Shown here: positions 7,838 through 16,440 of the stretch, piece by piece | How the letters are laid out: each line of letters starts with the position of its first letter | How positions within the stretch are numbered: position 1 is the first letter of the stretch | From: Peptococcaceae bacterium UBA6116 | GTDB lineage: Bacteria > Bacillota > Desulfitobacteriia > Desulfitobacteriales > Syntrophobotulaceae | Reading direction: 5' to 3' | Assembly (NCBI GenBank): GCA_002423425.1 | Contig: DIWC01000013.1 | Location: 1 to 21,092, forward strand | Length of the DNA stretch: 21,092 bases | The notes under the pieces: model-generated | The model's database searches: none | What the model was told of the DNA's origin: nothing | What the model saw: the letters and a program-made list of their open reading frames with translations, nothing else | Made by a program: the position numbers and the translations under genes

Positions 7838-7867
7838 CCGCTCAAAAGCTTTATAGGAGAGCAGACA

Positions 7868-8899
7868 GTGATAATTAGAAGTAAGGCCCCACTCAGATTA
7901 GGGATTGCGGGCGGCGGTACCGATGTAAGTCCCTATTGTGATGAGTACGGTGGCGTAGTTCTTAATGCAACAATCGATATGTATGCCTATTGTACTCTTG
8001 AGGCTTGCAATAATGAAAGGGTTGTATTTACAGCGGCTGATCGTAATGAAACACTTGAATATAAAATGAAAAGCAGCTTTCCTATAGATGGCCGGCTTGA
8101 CCTCCACAAGGGCGTTTACAACCGCGTTGTCAAAGACTTTAACAATGGTAAGCCGCTTACCTTTTGCATGACAACCTACTCCGATGCGCCGCCGGGAAGT
8201 GGACTGGGGTCATCCTCCACTATGGTTGTGGCGATTTTGAAAACCTTTGTAGAATGGCTGAACCTTCCGCTCGGCGAATACGATATAGCACATTTGGCCT
8301 ATGATATTGAACGCAACGAAATAGGGCTCAGCGGCGGCAAACAGGATCAATACGCGGCGACATTCGGCGGGTTCAATTTCATAGAGTTTTATGCCAATGA
8401 CCGGGTCATCGTCAATCCTCTGCGCATCAAAGGTTGGATCATGGACGAACTTGAATCGTCAATGATCTTATACTTTACAGGCACCTCCCGGGATTCCGCC
8501 AAAATTATCGATGAGCAGAAAAATAATGTTGTAACCAGGCAGGAAAAATCTCTCCAGGCGATGCACGCTCTCAAGCAGGACGCCTATACGATGAAAGAAG
8601 CAATCCTCAAAGGGGATATTGCCAAGTTTGCCAAGACCCTGGGCAAATCGTGGGAAGCTAAAAAGCAGATGGCCGATTCGATATCAAACAGCTATATCGA
8701 TCGCATATACGCGACCGCCCTTGAGGCAGGGGTGTATGCAGGCAAGGTTTCGGGGGCAGGCGGCGGCGGCTTTATGATGTTCGTCGTGAATCCTGTTAAA
8801 AGACTCCAGGTCATCGAAGCTTTAAAGGCGTTTGACGGTGGTAGGATCATGAATTTTCATTTTGTGACGGATGGAACAAAGGGTTGGAAAATACTTTGA
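7868..8899 (+). CDS. hddA: D-glycero-alpha-D-manno-heptose 7-phosphate kinase
   Basis: A 343-residue GHMP-family kinase of the HddA type, which phosphorylates D-glycero-D-manno-heptose 7-phosphate at C1 on the way to GDP-D-glycero-alpha-D-manno-heptose. Visible are KAPLRLGIAGGGTDVSPYCD at the N-terminus, the phosphate-binding SDAPPGSGLGSSSTM at about residues 106-120, LAYDIERNEIGLSGGKQDQY and the C-terminal KVSGAGGGGFMMFVV. All GHMP motifs are intact and the length is normal. The start is GTG 7868, with AGGAGAG (7855-7861) 6 nt upstream. The gene is followed directly by a gmhA remnant and hddC, the usual order for this pathway, which supports HddA over other GHMP kinases. Composition is more GC-rich than the methyltransferases before it. 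Confidence 0.93.
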   Translation: MIIRSKAPLRLGIAGGGTDVSPYCDEYGGVVLNATIDMYAYCTLEACNNERVVFTAADRNETLEYKMKSSFPIDGRLDLHKGVYNRVVKDFNNGKPLTFCMTTYSDAPPGSGLGSSSTMVVAILKTFVEWLNLPLGEYDIAHLAYDIERNEIGLSGGKQDQYAATFGGFNFIEFYANDRVIVNPLRIKGWIMDELESSMILYFTGTSRDSAKIIDEQKNNVVTRQEKSLQAMHALKQDAYTMKEAILKGDIAKFAKTLGKSWEAKKQMADSISNSYIDRIYATALEAGVYAGKVSGAGGGGFMMFVVNPVKRLQVIEALKAFDGGRIMNFHFVTDGTKGWKIL

Positions 8900-9137
8900 T
8901 ACGGGCCTTTGTCGGCAATTCGAAGAATGTCATTGAAGTTTTGAAAGCCTGTAAAGAAATGGGCGTCGTAACGGTCGGGCTCACGGGTGAGTGCAACGGT
9001 CGGATGGCAGATCTATGCGATTACTGCATCAAGGCTCTTTCGACGGTAACGCCGCGCATCTATGAAGCGCATATCCTTATCGGCCACATATAATCTGCTC
9101 GGGTGTCGAAGAAGAGCTTTTTGGCAAAGGTTTTTAG
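8900..9137 (+). pseudogene. gmhA: gmhA remnant, sedoheptulose-7-phosphate isomerase
   Basis: Only the C-terminal part of GmhA, about 75 residues, is present. GmhA isomerises sedoheptulose 7-phosphate to D-glycero-D-manno-heptose 7-phosphate. The remnant begins GNSKNVIEVLKACKEMG and continues VGLTGECNGRM and TPRIYEAHILIGHI, which includes the catalytic His region of the SIS fold. The N-terminal portion, with the catalytic Glu (Glu65 in E. coli), is missing: the hddA stop is followed almost at once by the middle of gmhA. A second lesion is a 2-nt gain near 9087-9092 (CACATATAATCTGC; removing one AT unit gives CACATAATCTGC), which puts a stop after IGHI. Without it the frame continues ICSGVEEELFGKGF and ends at 9137, just before hddC. 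The gene is non-functional, so GmhA must be encoded elsewhere if the pathway operates. Confidence 0.88.
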
Positions 9138-9139
9138 TT

Positions 9140-9829
9140 TTGGAAGCAATTGTTTTAGCAGGTGGATTGGGTACTCGGCTCGCAAGCGTCATAAGCGATT
9201 TGCCTAAACCAATGGCGCCTGTGCGGGGAAGACCTTTCCTGGAATATATTTTTAGATATCTCGGTAAAAACGGTATAGGTCGGGCCATCTTATCAGTTGG
9301 CTATAAATGGGAGAGCATCAACGCCCGTTTTGGAGATCGCTTTGAGGGGGTTGAGCTGGTCTATAGTGTTGAAAATGAACCGCTGGGAACAGGGGGTGCC
9401 ATTAAAAGGGCAATGCGGCTCGTGCTCGGGGATAAGGTATTTATCATCAACGGGGATACCTTTTTTAACGTGCCACTGCAGAAACTCGAAGACGAATTTG
9501 CAGAAGAAGGCAAACTGATGCTCGCTCTTAAGAAGATGCGCCATTTTGACAGATACGGCTGTGTCGAAGTTGATGATCGGGGTATGGTCACCGCATTTAC
9601 AGAAAAGGGATATAGAGAGGCCGGTAATATTAACGGTGGGATTTATCTTGTCCGAAATGACATTTTTGAAAGCTTTGTGACAGAGGAGAAATTTTCTTTT
9701 GAAACTTTTATGGAAGAGCATTTTAAGGTGTTGAAGATCCAGGCGCTATTACTTGATAGTTTCTTTATAGATATCGGCATTCCAGAAGATTACGCCAAAG
9801 CTCAGATCGAGCTGAGTGATCGCCTATAA
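9140..9829 (+). CDS. hddC: D-glycero-alpha-D-manno-heptose 1-phosphate guanylyltransferase
   Basis: A 229-residue nucleotidyltransferase that makes GDP-D-glycero-alpha-D-manno-heptose from the heptose 1-phosphate and GTP. It begins with the signature AIVLAGGLGTRL, has the LPKPMAPVRGRPFLEY substrate motif, INGDTFF with the metal-binding Asp, NINGGIYLV, and the C-terminal DIGIPEDYAKAQ. I chose the TTG start at 9140 because family homology begins there, AAAGG (9126-9130) precedes it by 9 nt and the length is right; longer readings would overlap the gmhA remnant out of frame. HddC rather than a glucose-1-phosphate transferase is supported by hddA just upstream. gmhB, the phosphatase between the HddA and HddC steps, is not in the window. 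Confidence 0.9.
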   Translation: MEAIVLAGGLGTRLASVISDLPKPMAPVRGRPFLEYIFRYLGKNGIGRAILSVGYKWESINARFGDRFEGVELVYSVENEPLGTGGAIKRAMRLVLGDKVFIINGDTFFNVPLQKLEDEFAEEGKLMLALKKMRHFDRYGCVEVDDRGMVTAFTEKGYREAGNINGGIYLVRNDIFESFVTEEKFSFETFMEEHFKVLKIQALLLDSFFIDIGIPEDYAKAQIELSDRL

Positions 9830-9891
9830 AAAGCTATTTTGGGGAATGAGACAGGGTTAGCAATAATGAGCGTTACCACTACAAATATAGT

Positions 9892-9908
9892 TTTAAACAA
9901 AGTTTAAA
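9892..9908. repeat. AT-rich hairpin touching the GT2 start codon
   Basis: Stem TTTAAAC (9892-9898), loop AAA, stem GTTTAAA (9902-9908). The last base of the right arm is the A of the ATG at 9908, so the structure occupies the place of a ribosome binding site. It is AT-rich and therefore weak as RNA. Confidence 0.35.
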
Positions 9909-11041
9909 TGCAGAAAAAAGTATATATAGTTATTGTCAATTATAATGGGTGGAAGGATACCATCGAGTGCCTTGAGAGTGTGCTTAAAAATGATTATCCC
10001 GACTATCAGGTGATTGTAGTTGACAACAACTCGCCGAACAATTCAATGGCGCATATCATTGACTGGACGGAGGGTGAGCAGGAAGTAATTTATGATGAGG
10101 ATTCGCAACTTAAGCATCTGAGCCAGCCATTTGAAACTAAACCTCTGGAATACCTTCTATATACCAGAGAGGATGTATTGAAAGGAGGGGATCCTGAAAG
10201 AGAAACAAAGAAGAAAAATCCGCTGATTTTCATTCAAACGGGAGAAAATGGCGGCTTTGCAAGCGCAAATAACATCGGAATAAAATATGCGCTCGCCAAA
10301 GGTGATTCTTCGTATTTGTGGCTTTTGAATAATGATACAGTGGTAGATGAAACCTCCCTAAGTGTGATGACAAAAATATTTGAACGATATGATAAAATTG
10401 GAATTGTTGGCTCCAAGCTAATTAGATACCACAATCCTGATAGTATTCAGATTTTATGTGGTACGAAAAGAATGACTTGGTATAATGCTGGTAAGGGAGA
10501 ATTCATTTTACCAGAATGTCAATACCCTGAAAATGAGCAGCTTGAAATGGTTTTCGAAATAGACGGCGGCTTTATAGCAGGGGCAAGTATGCTTATCCAC
10601 AAGAGTGTTTTTGAAGATGTTGGCTATTTAGATGAAGCCTATTTTATGTGGGCAGAAGAGGCAGATTTCTGTATGACTGCAATAAAGAAAGGCTGGAAAC
10701 TTTATTGTTGCGCCACAAGCAAAGTTTTCCATAAAGAAGGTGCAAGTACAGGTAAAAACACTCTTAAAGAGTTTTGGGGAAGAAAAAGCCAAAGGCCGTC
10801 TTTTCAAAGGTTTATAATTACGGGTTACTTAGATATTAGAAACCACATATATTTTGTCAAGAAACACTTCGGTATCTTTTGGTGTATTTTGTTCCTTATT
10901 GGTCCCAATTTAAAAAAAATCGGGCTGCGTATTTTAGGAATATTGCTATATGACAAGGATAAGGCCAAAAGAATTAACATGTTAATAAAGGGACTATTCG
11001 ATGGAGTGTTTGGTAGAATGGGAAAGCCGGAATTGTTATAA
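9908..11041 (+). CDS. Family 2 glycosyltransferase (rhamnosyltransferase-like)
   Basis: A 377-residue GT-A fold glycosyltransferase. VYIVIVNYNGWKDTIECL opens the nucleotide-binding domain, VIVVDNNSPNN follows, GENGGFASANNIGI is at about residues 113-126, and WLLNNDT at about 137-143 supplies the metal-binding acidic motif. AGASMLIHKSVFEDVGYLDE and FMWAEEADFC near 248 match the acceptor/catalytic region. The C-terminus carries a hydrophobic stretch (FGIFWCILFLIGP) that could bind the membrane. The protein has a roughly 60-residue insertion between the first and second motifs (about 48-108), longer than usual. The enzyme would add one sugar to the lipid-linked repeat unit on the cytoplasmic face; donor and linkage are unknown. 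No Shine-Dalgarno is visible. Confidence 0.87.
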   Translation: MQKKVYIVIVNYNGWKDTIECLESVLKNDYPDYQVIVVDNNSPNNSMAHIIDWTEGEQEVIYDEDSQLKHLSQPFETKPLEYLLYTREDVLKGGDPERETKKKNPLIFIQTGENGGFASANNIGIKYALAKGDSSYLWLLNNDTVVDETSLSVMTKIFERYDKIGIVGSKLIRYHNPDSIQILCGTKRMTWYNAGKGEFILPECQYPENEQLEMVFEIDGGFIAGASMLIHKSVFEDVGYLDEAYFMWAEEADFCMTAIKKGWKLYCCATSKVFHKEGASTGKNTLKEFWGRKSQRPSFQRFIITGYLDIRNHIYFVKKHFGIFWCILFLIGPNLKKIGLRILGILLYDKDKAKRINMLIKGLFDGVFGRMGKPELL

Positions 11042-11101
11042 GTTTGGTTTCAATAATCATCTGCCGAAAAATTCGATGGTTGTTTGGGGGAAAATTAAAT
11101 A

Positions 11102-12328
11102 ATGAATAATAATAATAAACAACTCAGAATACTTGATATAATGCCTTTGCCAGTATATCCGCCAAATTACGGCGGTGCGATAGGCTCGCTCTACAAAGCT
11201 ATCGAATTAGCAAAAAGGGGGCATAATATAGATTTTATAACAAGTAAAGATCCCAATTCAAATATAGACTATAGTGGATTTGAAGATTTGTTTAAAAATA
11301 ACGTATATCTAAGAAAAAAAAACAGGTTAAAGTCTTTTGTATCTATTTTGCCCTACAATTGCAATCGATTTGGCCCAGATAATAACGAAAAAGATATTAT
11401 TCTTGGTCAAATAAAAAAGGTTACTTATGATTTAATAATTTTTGAATATCCACATTCTTATCGTTTTTACAAATTGTTAAAGCAGTATATTAAAGAGAAG
11501 CAGATTCCGATAGTTTATTATTCCCACAATATAGAATCAGATTATCTTCTTAGAAGTTTCAGAGAATCTTCAAACCTTATCAAAAAAATATTTTTTCTCT
11601 TTGACTATTTTAAAATGATATATTTTGAAAAATTTGTATTAGAGCTTTTTGACGTTATTTTTACTGTATCTATTCAGGATAAAGATAAGATAAACCTTCT
11701 AAATCCAAAAGCTCATGCAGTTTGGATTCCACCAATAATACCAAGTGTAAATAATGGTAATGAACTTTCATTACCCCCAAATTTTAATTTTCTAAGAAAC
11801 AATTTTTATAAAAAAATTTTATTTACGGGTATTTTATCCCATGATGCCAATAAGTTTGCTATAAAATGGTTTACTGAATCTGTAATGCCGATACTGCGTA
11901 AAAAAATAAAATGTTTTTTTGTCATTGTCGGTAAAGATCCCTCAAAGGAAATCTTAGAATTAGCCGAACTTAATAAAGATATTTTTGTCTTTTCTAATGT
12001 TGTGTCTCTCGCTCCCTTTTATAACCTTGCAGATTTAGTCGTAATCCCGCTTTTTAATGAAGCTGGGATTAAGATTAAGCTTATAGAGGCTTTGAGATAT
12101 GGCAAAAAAGTTGTTTCGCGACCTGAAGGCGTGTATGGATCTGGATTGCAGGACATTATCCCGATTGCAGATTCACCCATTGATTTCGCAACTAAGTGCA
12201 TCCAGTCGTTGGAGGGAAGAATTAATTACTTGAATGTATTTGAAAGATTTGATGAGCTATACAGCAGCAAAAAAATAATTGACACAATTGAAAAAGAAAT
12301 TGTTAACTTGGCTGATAGCAAAAAATGA
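11102..12328 (+). CDS. GT-B fold glycosyltransferase
   Basis: A 408-residue glycosyltransferase of the GT4-like type. The N-terminal domain shows YPPNYGGAIGSLYKAIELAKRG, typical of acceptor-side Rossmann domains in this group, and YSHNIESDYL. The C-terminal donor-binding domain has ILFTGILSHDANKFAIKWF and the conserved E-x7-E-type motif in NEAGIKIKLIEALRYGKKVV starting near residue 318. The protein is AT-rich and Lys/Asn/Ile-rich like the polymerase gene after it. Its stop overlaps the next start (ATGA, 12325-12328), indicating translational coupling. Donor sugar is unknown. Only a weak GGGGGAA precedes the start. Confidence 0.84.
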   Translation: MNNNNKQLRILDIMPLPVYPPNYGGAIGSLYKAIELAKRGHNIDFITSKDPNSNIDYSGFEDLFKNNVYLRKKNRLKSFVSILPYNCNRFGPDNNEKDIILGQIKKVTYDLIIFEYPHSYRFYKLLKQYIKEKQIPIVYYSHNIESDYLLRSFRESSNLIKKIFFLFDYFKMIYFEKFVLELFDVIFTVSIQDKDKINLLNPKAHAVWIPPIIPSVNNGNELSLPPNFNFLRNNFYKKILFTGILSHDANKFAIKWFTESVMPILRKKIKCFFVIVGKDPSKEILELAELNKDIFVFSNVVSLAPFYNLADLVVIPLFNEAGIKIKLIEALRYGKKVVSRPEGVYGSGLQDIIPIADSPIDFATKCIQSLEGRINYLNVFERFDELYSSKKIIDTIEKEIVNLADSKK

Positions 12329-13767
12329 CTTTAGATAAGCTAAACAAACTCAATTTTTCTTTGTTCATATTATTTCTTCCATTAACAGCTCTTGGATATT
12401 TATATGGCATTTTCCACTCGTGGTGCCAAAACGCTTCTCTGTATCCATTGATTACTGGAATGATTTTGATAACCATAATTATATTGGTAGCAGGAGAGTT
12501 AAGGACAAATAAATATGCCAAGCTTTTTTTTATTTTTGTTGTAATATCTTTGGTATCGACTTCAATCATGAGTTTGTACATTTATTTTTTTATAAAAATA
12601 AATGTAGGTACTTACCAAGAGGTTTTAACATCACCATTACTCAGATTTTTTACAACAACGATCATCTTCACAAGCTTTTATTATCCTTATTATACAATTA
12701 AAAATAGAACAGACTTAATCTATACATTGAAGTTACTGGATATTTCTTTTGTCTTAATTATTATTTACGGGTATATACAGATCATGTCGTTATTTATGCC
12801 GGGCTCTATGTTTTATGAAGTGTATATGTATATCCAAAAATACATAAACTTCGCTTGGATTGCATTGAATGAAAACTCTAATAAATTGCCACAAATATTT
12901 TTGAATGGTGGCAGGATTATGTTAACAAATCAAGAGGCAAGCGTAGCTTCTTATGTAGTACAAAGTCTTTTCTATCCCTTTTTCCTCTCGTCTATCATAA
13001 CAGGTTATTCAATTTTTAATACAAAATTTCTGTTCTTCAAAATTGAACCATTCTTGCTCATTGTCTCTCTGCCAATTTTGATATTCACTTTTTCAACCTC
13101 AGGATATGTAGTATTTTTGGTTCAGTTATTCCTTTCATCCCTATTATATGTCAGGGAGACGAAAAAAACCTTTATCACCTTGATCAAAATACTTTTCGTA
13201 ATCTTAGTCATTGTTGGTGTCATAATTTCTGTATATAAATCTATGGAGTATGAGCATCTAATAGCAATGCAAGCCGCTATAGATAAACTTTTTCTTGAGG
13301 GATATTACACAGGTTCTTCAGAAACCAGGTATGGTTTTATCTACGCTGGTTTTATTGAATTTTTGCATTATCCGTTGTTAGGTGTTGGCTTAGGTAATTC
13401 GAAATATTTTTTTGCGGATTATATACCAAATTGGGCGCTAAATAGTGAGGTTATTTCATATATGCAGGAAGGAGTTGCACTTTCACCTAAATCGTTGTGG
13501 ACTTTAATTTTAGGAGAGACAGGAATAATCGGGTTTGGTATTCTGATATACTGGCTCTTTTTAGTGAGCAAATTTTTTCTAAAAATAAAAACAGATAATA
13601 AAAATAGTCAAAAAAGATTAACCTTTTTAAAATACGCCTATATTTTATTTTTGATAACATTTGTTATGCATGGTTTTAATAACTCAGGTTTGTTTTTTAT
13701 TTTCCAATGGGCGATCCTTGGTTTTTTTGTTTCTGTAATAGACATGATTAAAAAAAGAGAAATATAA
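12325..13767 (+). CDS. wzy: Wzy-type O-antigen polymerase / ligase-family membrane protein
   Basis: A 480-residue protein with about ten or more transmembrane segments and a large loop between about residues 310 and 390. In that loop, GSSETRYGF (about 330-338) and PLLGVGLGNS (about 349-358) match the arginine-containing and G-x-G-L-G signatures of the O-antigen polymerase/ligase family (Wzy_C). Wzy joins repeat units on the periplasmic face after Wzx flipping; ligases of the same fold transfer glycan to lipid A core. Presence of one Wzx-like protein and no second such membrane protein in the cluster favours polymerase. It is coupled to the preceding glycosyltransferase by a 4-nt overlap. The sequence is very AT-rich. 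Confidence 0.8.
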   Translation: MTLDKLNKLNFSLFILFLPLTALGYLYGIFHSWCQNASLYPLITGMILITIIILVAGELRTNKYAKLFFIFVVISLVSTSIMSLYIYFFIKINVGTYQEVLTSPLLRFFTTTIIFTSFYYPYYTIKNRTDLIYTLKLLDISFVLIIIYGYIQIMSLFMPGSMFYEVYMYIQKYINFAWIALNENSNKLPQIFLNGGRIMLTNQEASVASYVVQSLFYPFFLSSIITGYSIFNTKFLFFKIEPFLLIVSLPILIFTFSTSGYVVFLVQLFLSSLLYVRETKKTFITLIKILFVILVIVGVIISVYKSMEYEHLIAMQAAIDKLFLEGYYTGSSETRYGFIYAGFIEFLHYPLLGVGLGNSKYFFADYIPNWALNSEVISYMQEGVALSPKSLWTLILGETGIIGFGILIYWLFLVSKFFLKIKTDNKNSQKRLTFLKYAYILFLITFVMHGFNNSGLFFIFQWAILGFFVSVIDMIKKREI

Positions 13768-13920
13768 ATTAAGCCTGTTCAATACTTGTTTTGGTTAATG
13801 AATGTGGTGAGAGTTTACAGTTACTTACAAACATGAAAAACCGAAGACAACCCATTTTTATTGAATTTCCGAAGGATCGTGGGTAGGCATTCGCCGTAAA
13901 CACAGCACAGTATATTACAA

Positions 13921-14997
13921 ATGATAACGATTGACACTCGGTGGTTGAAGAACTCCGGAATTGGCACATATCTCCAAAATGTTATTCCTGGAATCATTTC
14001 TGCCTTTCCCGAGGAATTGTTTTGCCTATTGGGTAGCCCGAAGGAGATGGAACAATGCGGGCTTTTAAGTAAGGATAATGTTCAGCCGATTTTGGCTACG
14101 GCACCAATGTATTCGGCATGGGAGCAAATTGACATAGTAAGGAAGATCCCACAGGCCACGCAACTTTACTTTGCAACGCACTACAATGTTCCGTTGTTTT
14201 ACCGTGGTAAAATGCTGGTAACAATCTATGATTTGTTCCACTTGGCAATGCCTGACCTCGTTGGTGGGTTGCACAAGCGTTTATATGCAAGGGCGATGTT
14301 TAATGCAGTGCGCCGGAAAGCAAGTGCTATTATTACGATCTCTCACTTCACAAAAAAGGAATTGATTAGATTCACTGGCAGAGAGAAGCAAGAGATATAC
14401 CCCATTCACCTTGGTGTAGAAGGCTCTTGGTTTAATATCAAGAAGGATGTCAGTCCACATGGCAATGCCTATGTGCTTTATGTCGGCAATGTGAAACCGC
14501 ATAAAAACCTAAGTGCGCTTATAAAAGCATTTGGTTCGATCTGCGATAAAATTCCCCATGATCTCGTTATCGTAGGGAAAAAGGAAGGCTTTATTACAGG
14601 TGACGAGATTGTCGCCAGAGAAGCCGGACGATTGGGCGCGCGCGTACAATTTACAGGGTACGTAGACAACGGAAGGTTACAACAATATTTTGCACATGCC
14701 GATGCATTTATTCTTCCCTCTTTTTATGAGGGGTTCGGGTTACCTCCTCTTGAAGCGATGGCGGCCGGTTGCCCTGTGATTGTTGCTAATGCTGCATCAT
14801 TGCCGGAAGTTTGTGAGGACGCTGCAATTTATTGTGACCCCTATAGCTATGAAGATATTGCTGATAAAATCTTGCTTATTGTGAACGATTCTTCGTTAAG
14901 AGAAATGTTAAGAAAGAAGGGTTTGGCGCATGCTCGACATTTTACATGGGAGAAATGTGTTAATGAGACATGTGAAGTTATAGATAAATTGCTTTGA
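13921..14997 (+). CDS. Family 4 glycosyltransferase (mannosyltransferase-like)
   Basis: A 358-residue GT4 enzyme. It begins MITIDTRWLKNSGIGTYLQN, the typical start of mannosyl/rhamnosyl-transferases of O-antigen clusters, has TIYDLFHLAMPD and ITISHFTKKEL in the N-terminal domain, then YVGNVKPHKNLSALIKAF at about 183-200 and the donor-binding SFYEGFGLPPLEAMAAGCPV at about 266-285 with the E-x7-E pair, followed by SLPEVCEDAAIY. GDP-mannose or a GDP-6-deoxyhexose donor would fit the GDP-sugar genes in the locus, but this is inference. No Shine-Dalgarno precedes ATG 13921. The 150-nt gap upstream contains no gene I can support. Confidence 0.87.
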   Translation: MITIDTRWLKNSGIGTYLQNVIPGIISAFPEELFCLLGSPKEMEQCGLLSKDNVQPILATAPMYSAWEQIDIVRKIPQATQLYFATHYNVPLFYRGKMLVTIYDLFHLAMPDLVGGLHKRLYARAMFNAVRRKASAIITISHFTKKELIRFTGREKQEIYPIHLGVEGSWFNIKKDVSPHGNAYVLYVGNVKPHKNLSALIKAFGSICDKIPHDLVIVGKKEGFITGDEIVAREAGRLGARVQFTGYVDNGRLQQYFAHADAFILPSFYEGFGLPPLEAMAAGCPVIVANAASLPEVCEDAAIYCDPYSYEDIADKILLIVNDSSLREMLRKKGLAHARHFTWEKCVNETCEVIDKLL

Positions 14998-15060
14998 TCG
15001 GGTCTTGTAGAAACTTATAAAACCAACAACATCATTTGTGGATACCCTGTCATAATTTTA

Positions 15061-15066
15061 AGGAGG
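15061..15066 (+). promoter_or_regulatory. Strong ribosome binding site
   Basis: AGGAGG at 15061-15066 (within TTTTAAGGAGGTAAAATC) lies 7 nt before ATG 15074. It is the best Shine-Dalgarno sequence of the window and suggests strong translation of the C-methyltransferase. Confidence 0.7.
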
Positions 15067-15073
15067 TAAAATC

Positions 15074-16303
15074 ATGTACACGGAAATTTCAAAATGTCGA
15101 ATCAGCGGGAGTCCCAATCTAATTTCTGTTTTATCTCTTGGTCAACAATCTCTGACCGGGGTTTTCCCCAAGTCAATTGATGAGAATGTTACGAAGGGGC
15201 CTTTAGATTTGGTATGGTGCCCAGATAGCGGCCTCTTACAATTGAAACAGTCATACAGTTTGGATGAAATGTATGGCGATAATTATGGGTACCGTTCTGG
15301 CTTAAATTCTTCAATGGTAACCCATCTTGAACAGAAAATTAAAACGCTTGAACGTCTTGTGAGTCTTAACGATCACGATTTGGTAATAGACATTGGGAGT
15401 AACGACGCTACGTCTTTAAAAGCCTATTCCGGTAATTTAAAGAGGGTCGGGATTGACCCAACAGGGCTAAAATTTAAAGAGTATTATACAGATGATATCG
15501 TATTAATACCTGATTTTTTTAATGCGGAAATATTTAGGTCTCAGTTTCCAAATGACAAAGCGAAGATTATTACTTCGATTGCCATGTTTTATGATCTTGA
15601 AAGTCCGATGAATTTTGTTAAGGATGTTGAGAATTGTTTGGCTGATGATGGGATATGGCATTTTGAACAAAGTTATATGCCGAGTATGTTAAGAACAAAT
15701 AGTTACGATACCATCTGCCATGAACATCTTGAGTTTTATTCATTTAAGGTGATAAAAAATATCTTAGATAATTGTGGGTTAAAAGTAATTGACGTACAGA
15801 TGAATGCTATTAACGGGGGTAGTTTTGCGGTTACTGCCTGTAAAAGAAGTGCATCTTTTGCTCAAAATGTTCCGATTATCGATTGGTTGTTAAAGCAGGA
15901 GGAAGAGATGGGTCTCGACACACCAAAACCTTACCGTGATTTTGAGGAAAGGGTGTACAGGCATAGAAAGAATTTAACCGATTTGATTTCCGCATTAGTT
16001 GCTGATGGAAAGAAAATCATCGGCTATGGAGCAAGTACCAAAGGGAATGTTCTGCTGCAATTTTGTGGTTTGACAAAGGAGCATATTCCATATATTGCCG
16101 AAGTAAACAAGGACAAATTCGGAGCCTTTACTCCAGGTACTAAAATACCTATAGTATCTGAAGCCGAAGCAAAAGCGATGAATCCGGATTATTTTTTTGT
16201 TCTTCCCTGGCATTTTAAAAGTGGAATCGTGGCACGAGAAAAAGAATATTTGGCCAATGGAGGGAAATTCATATTCCCCTTGCCAGAGATTGAGATTGTT
16301 TAA
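15074..16303 (+). CDS. Nucleotide-sugar C-methyltransferase
   Basis: A 409-residue protein with the three-part layout of sugar C-methyltransferases (NovU/TylCIII/TcaB9 group), which methylate a carbon next to the keto group of a nucleotide-linked deoxy-sugar. The N-terminal domain has SVLSLGQQSLTGVFPKS and GLLQLKQSYSLDEMYGDNYG. The SAM domain has LVIDIGSNDATSLK (about 97-110), HFEQSYMPSMLRTNSYDTIC and HEHLEFYS with the likely catalytic Tyr/His/Glu. The C-terminal domain has IIGYGASTKGNVLLQ and FFVLPWHFK. The N-terminal zinc site normally uses two Cys-x2-Cys pairs; here they read CRIS and CPDS, with Ser in the second place of both. The gene precedes a Gmd-like SDR protein, a likely partner, and has an excellent ribosome binding site. 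Confidence 0.9.
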   Translation: MYTEISKCRISGSPNLISVLSLGQQSLTGVFPKSIDENVTKGPLDLVWCPDSGLLQLKQSYSLDEMYGDNYGYRSGLNSSMVTHLEQKIKTLERLVSLNDHDLVIDIGSNDATSLKAYSGNLKRVGIDPTGLKFKEYYTDDIVLIPDFFNAEIFRSQFPNDKAKIITSIAMFYDLESPMNFVKDVENCLADDGIWHFEQSYMPSMLRTNSYDTICHEHLEFYSFKVIKNILDNCGLKVIDVQMNAINGGSFAVTACKRSASFAQNVPIIDWLLKQEEEMGLDTPKPYRDFEERVYRHRKNLTDLISALVADGKKIIGYGASTKGNVLLQFCGLTKEHIPYIAEVNKDKFGAFTPGTKIPIVSEAEAKAMNPDYFFVLPWHFKSGIVAREKEYLANGGKFIFPLPEIEIV

Positions 16304-16440
16304 ATTTGTATCAGGTTCTCACTACGGGCGTATCCTCCCAATTGTAAGATTGAGTAGCCACTTGAAGAAATTCAGATATATGTTGAATTACCAAAACAAT
16401 CATGTTCTCCGAGTGTTGATGATGTCAGAGAGTTTGTAAA

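Noticed and set aside
13833..13887. 17-codon open frame with IFIEFPKDRG before the GT4 gene at 13921
   Set aside because: It faintly resembles the start of sugar-ketoisomerase (FdtA/WxcM-like) proteins, but it is too short and ends at once.
16340..16440. Short frame ending in SVDDVREFVK before the Gmd-like gene
   Set aside because: About 27 codons after an in-frame stop, without recognisable family; could be a remnant but is not supportable.
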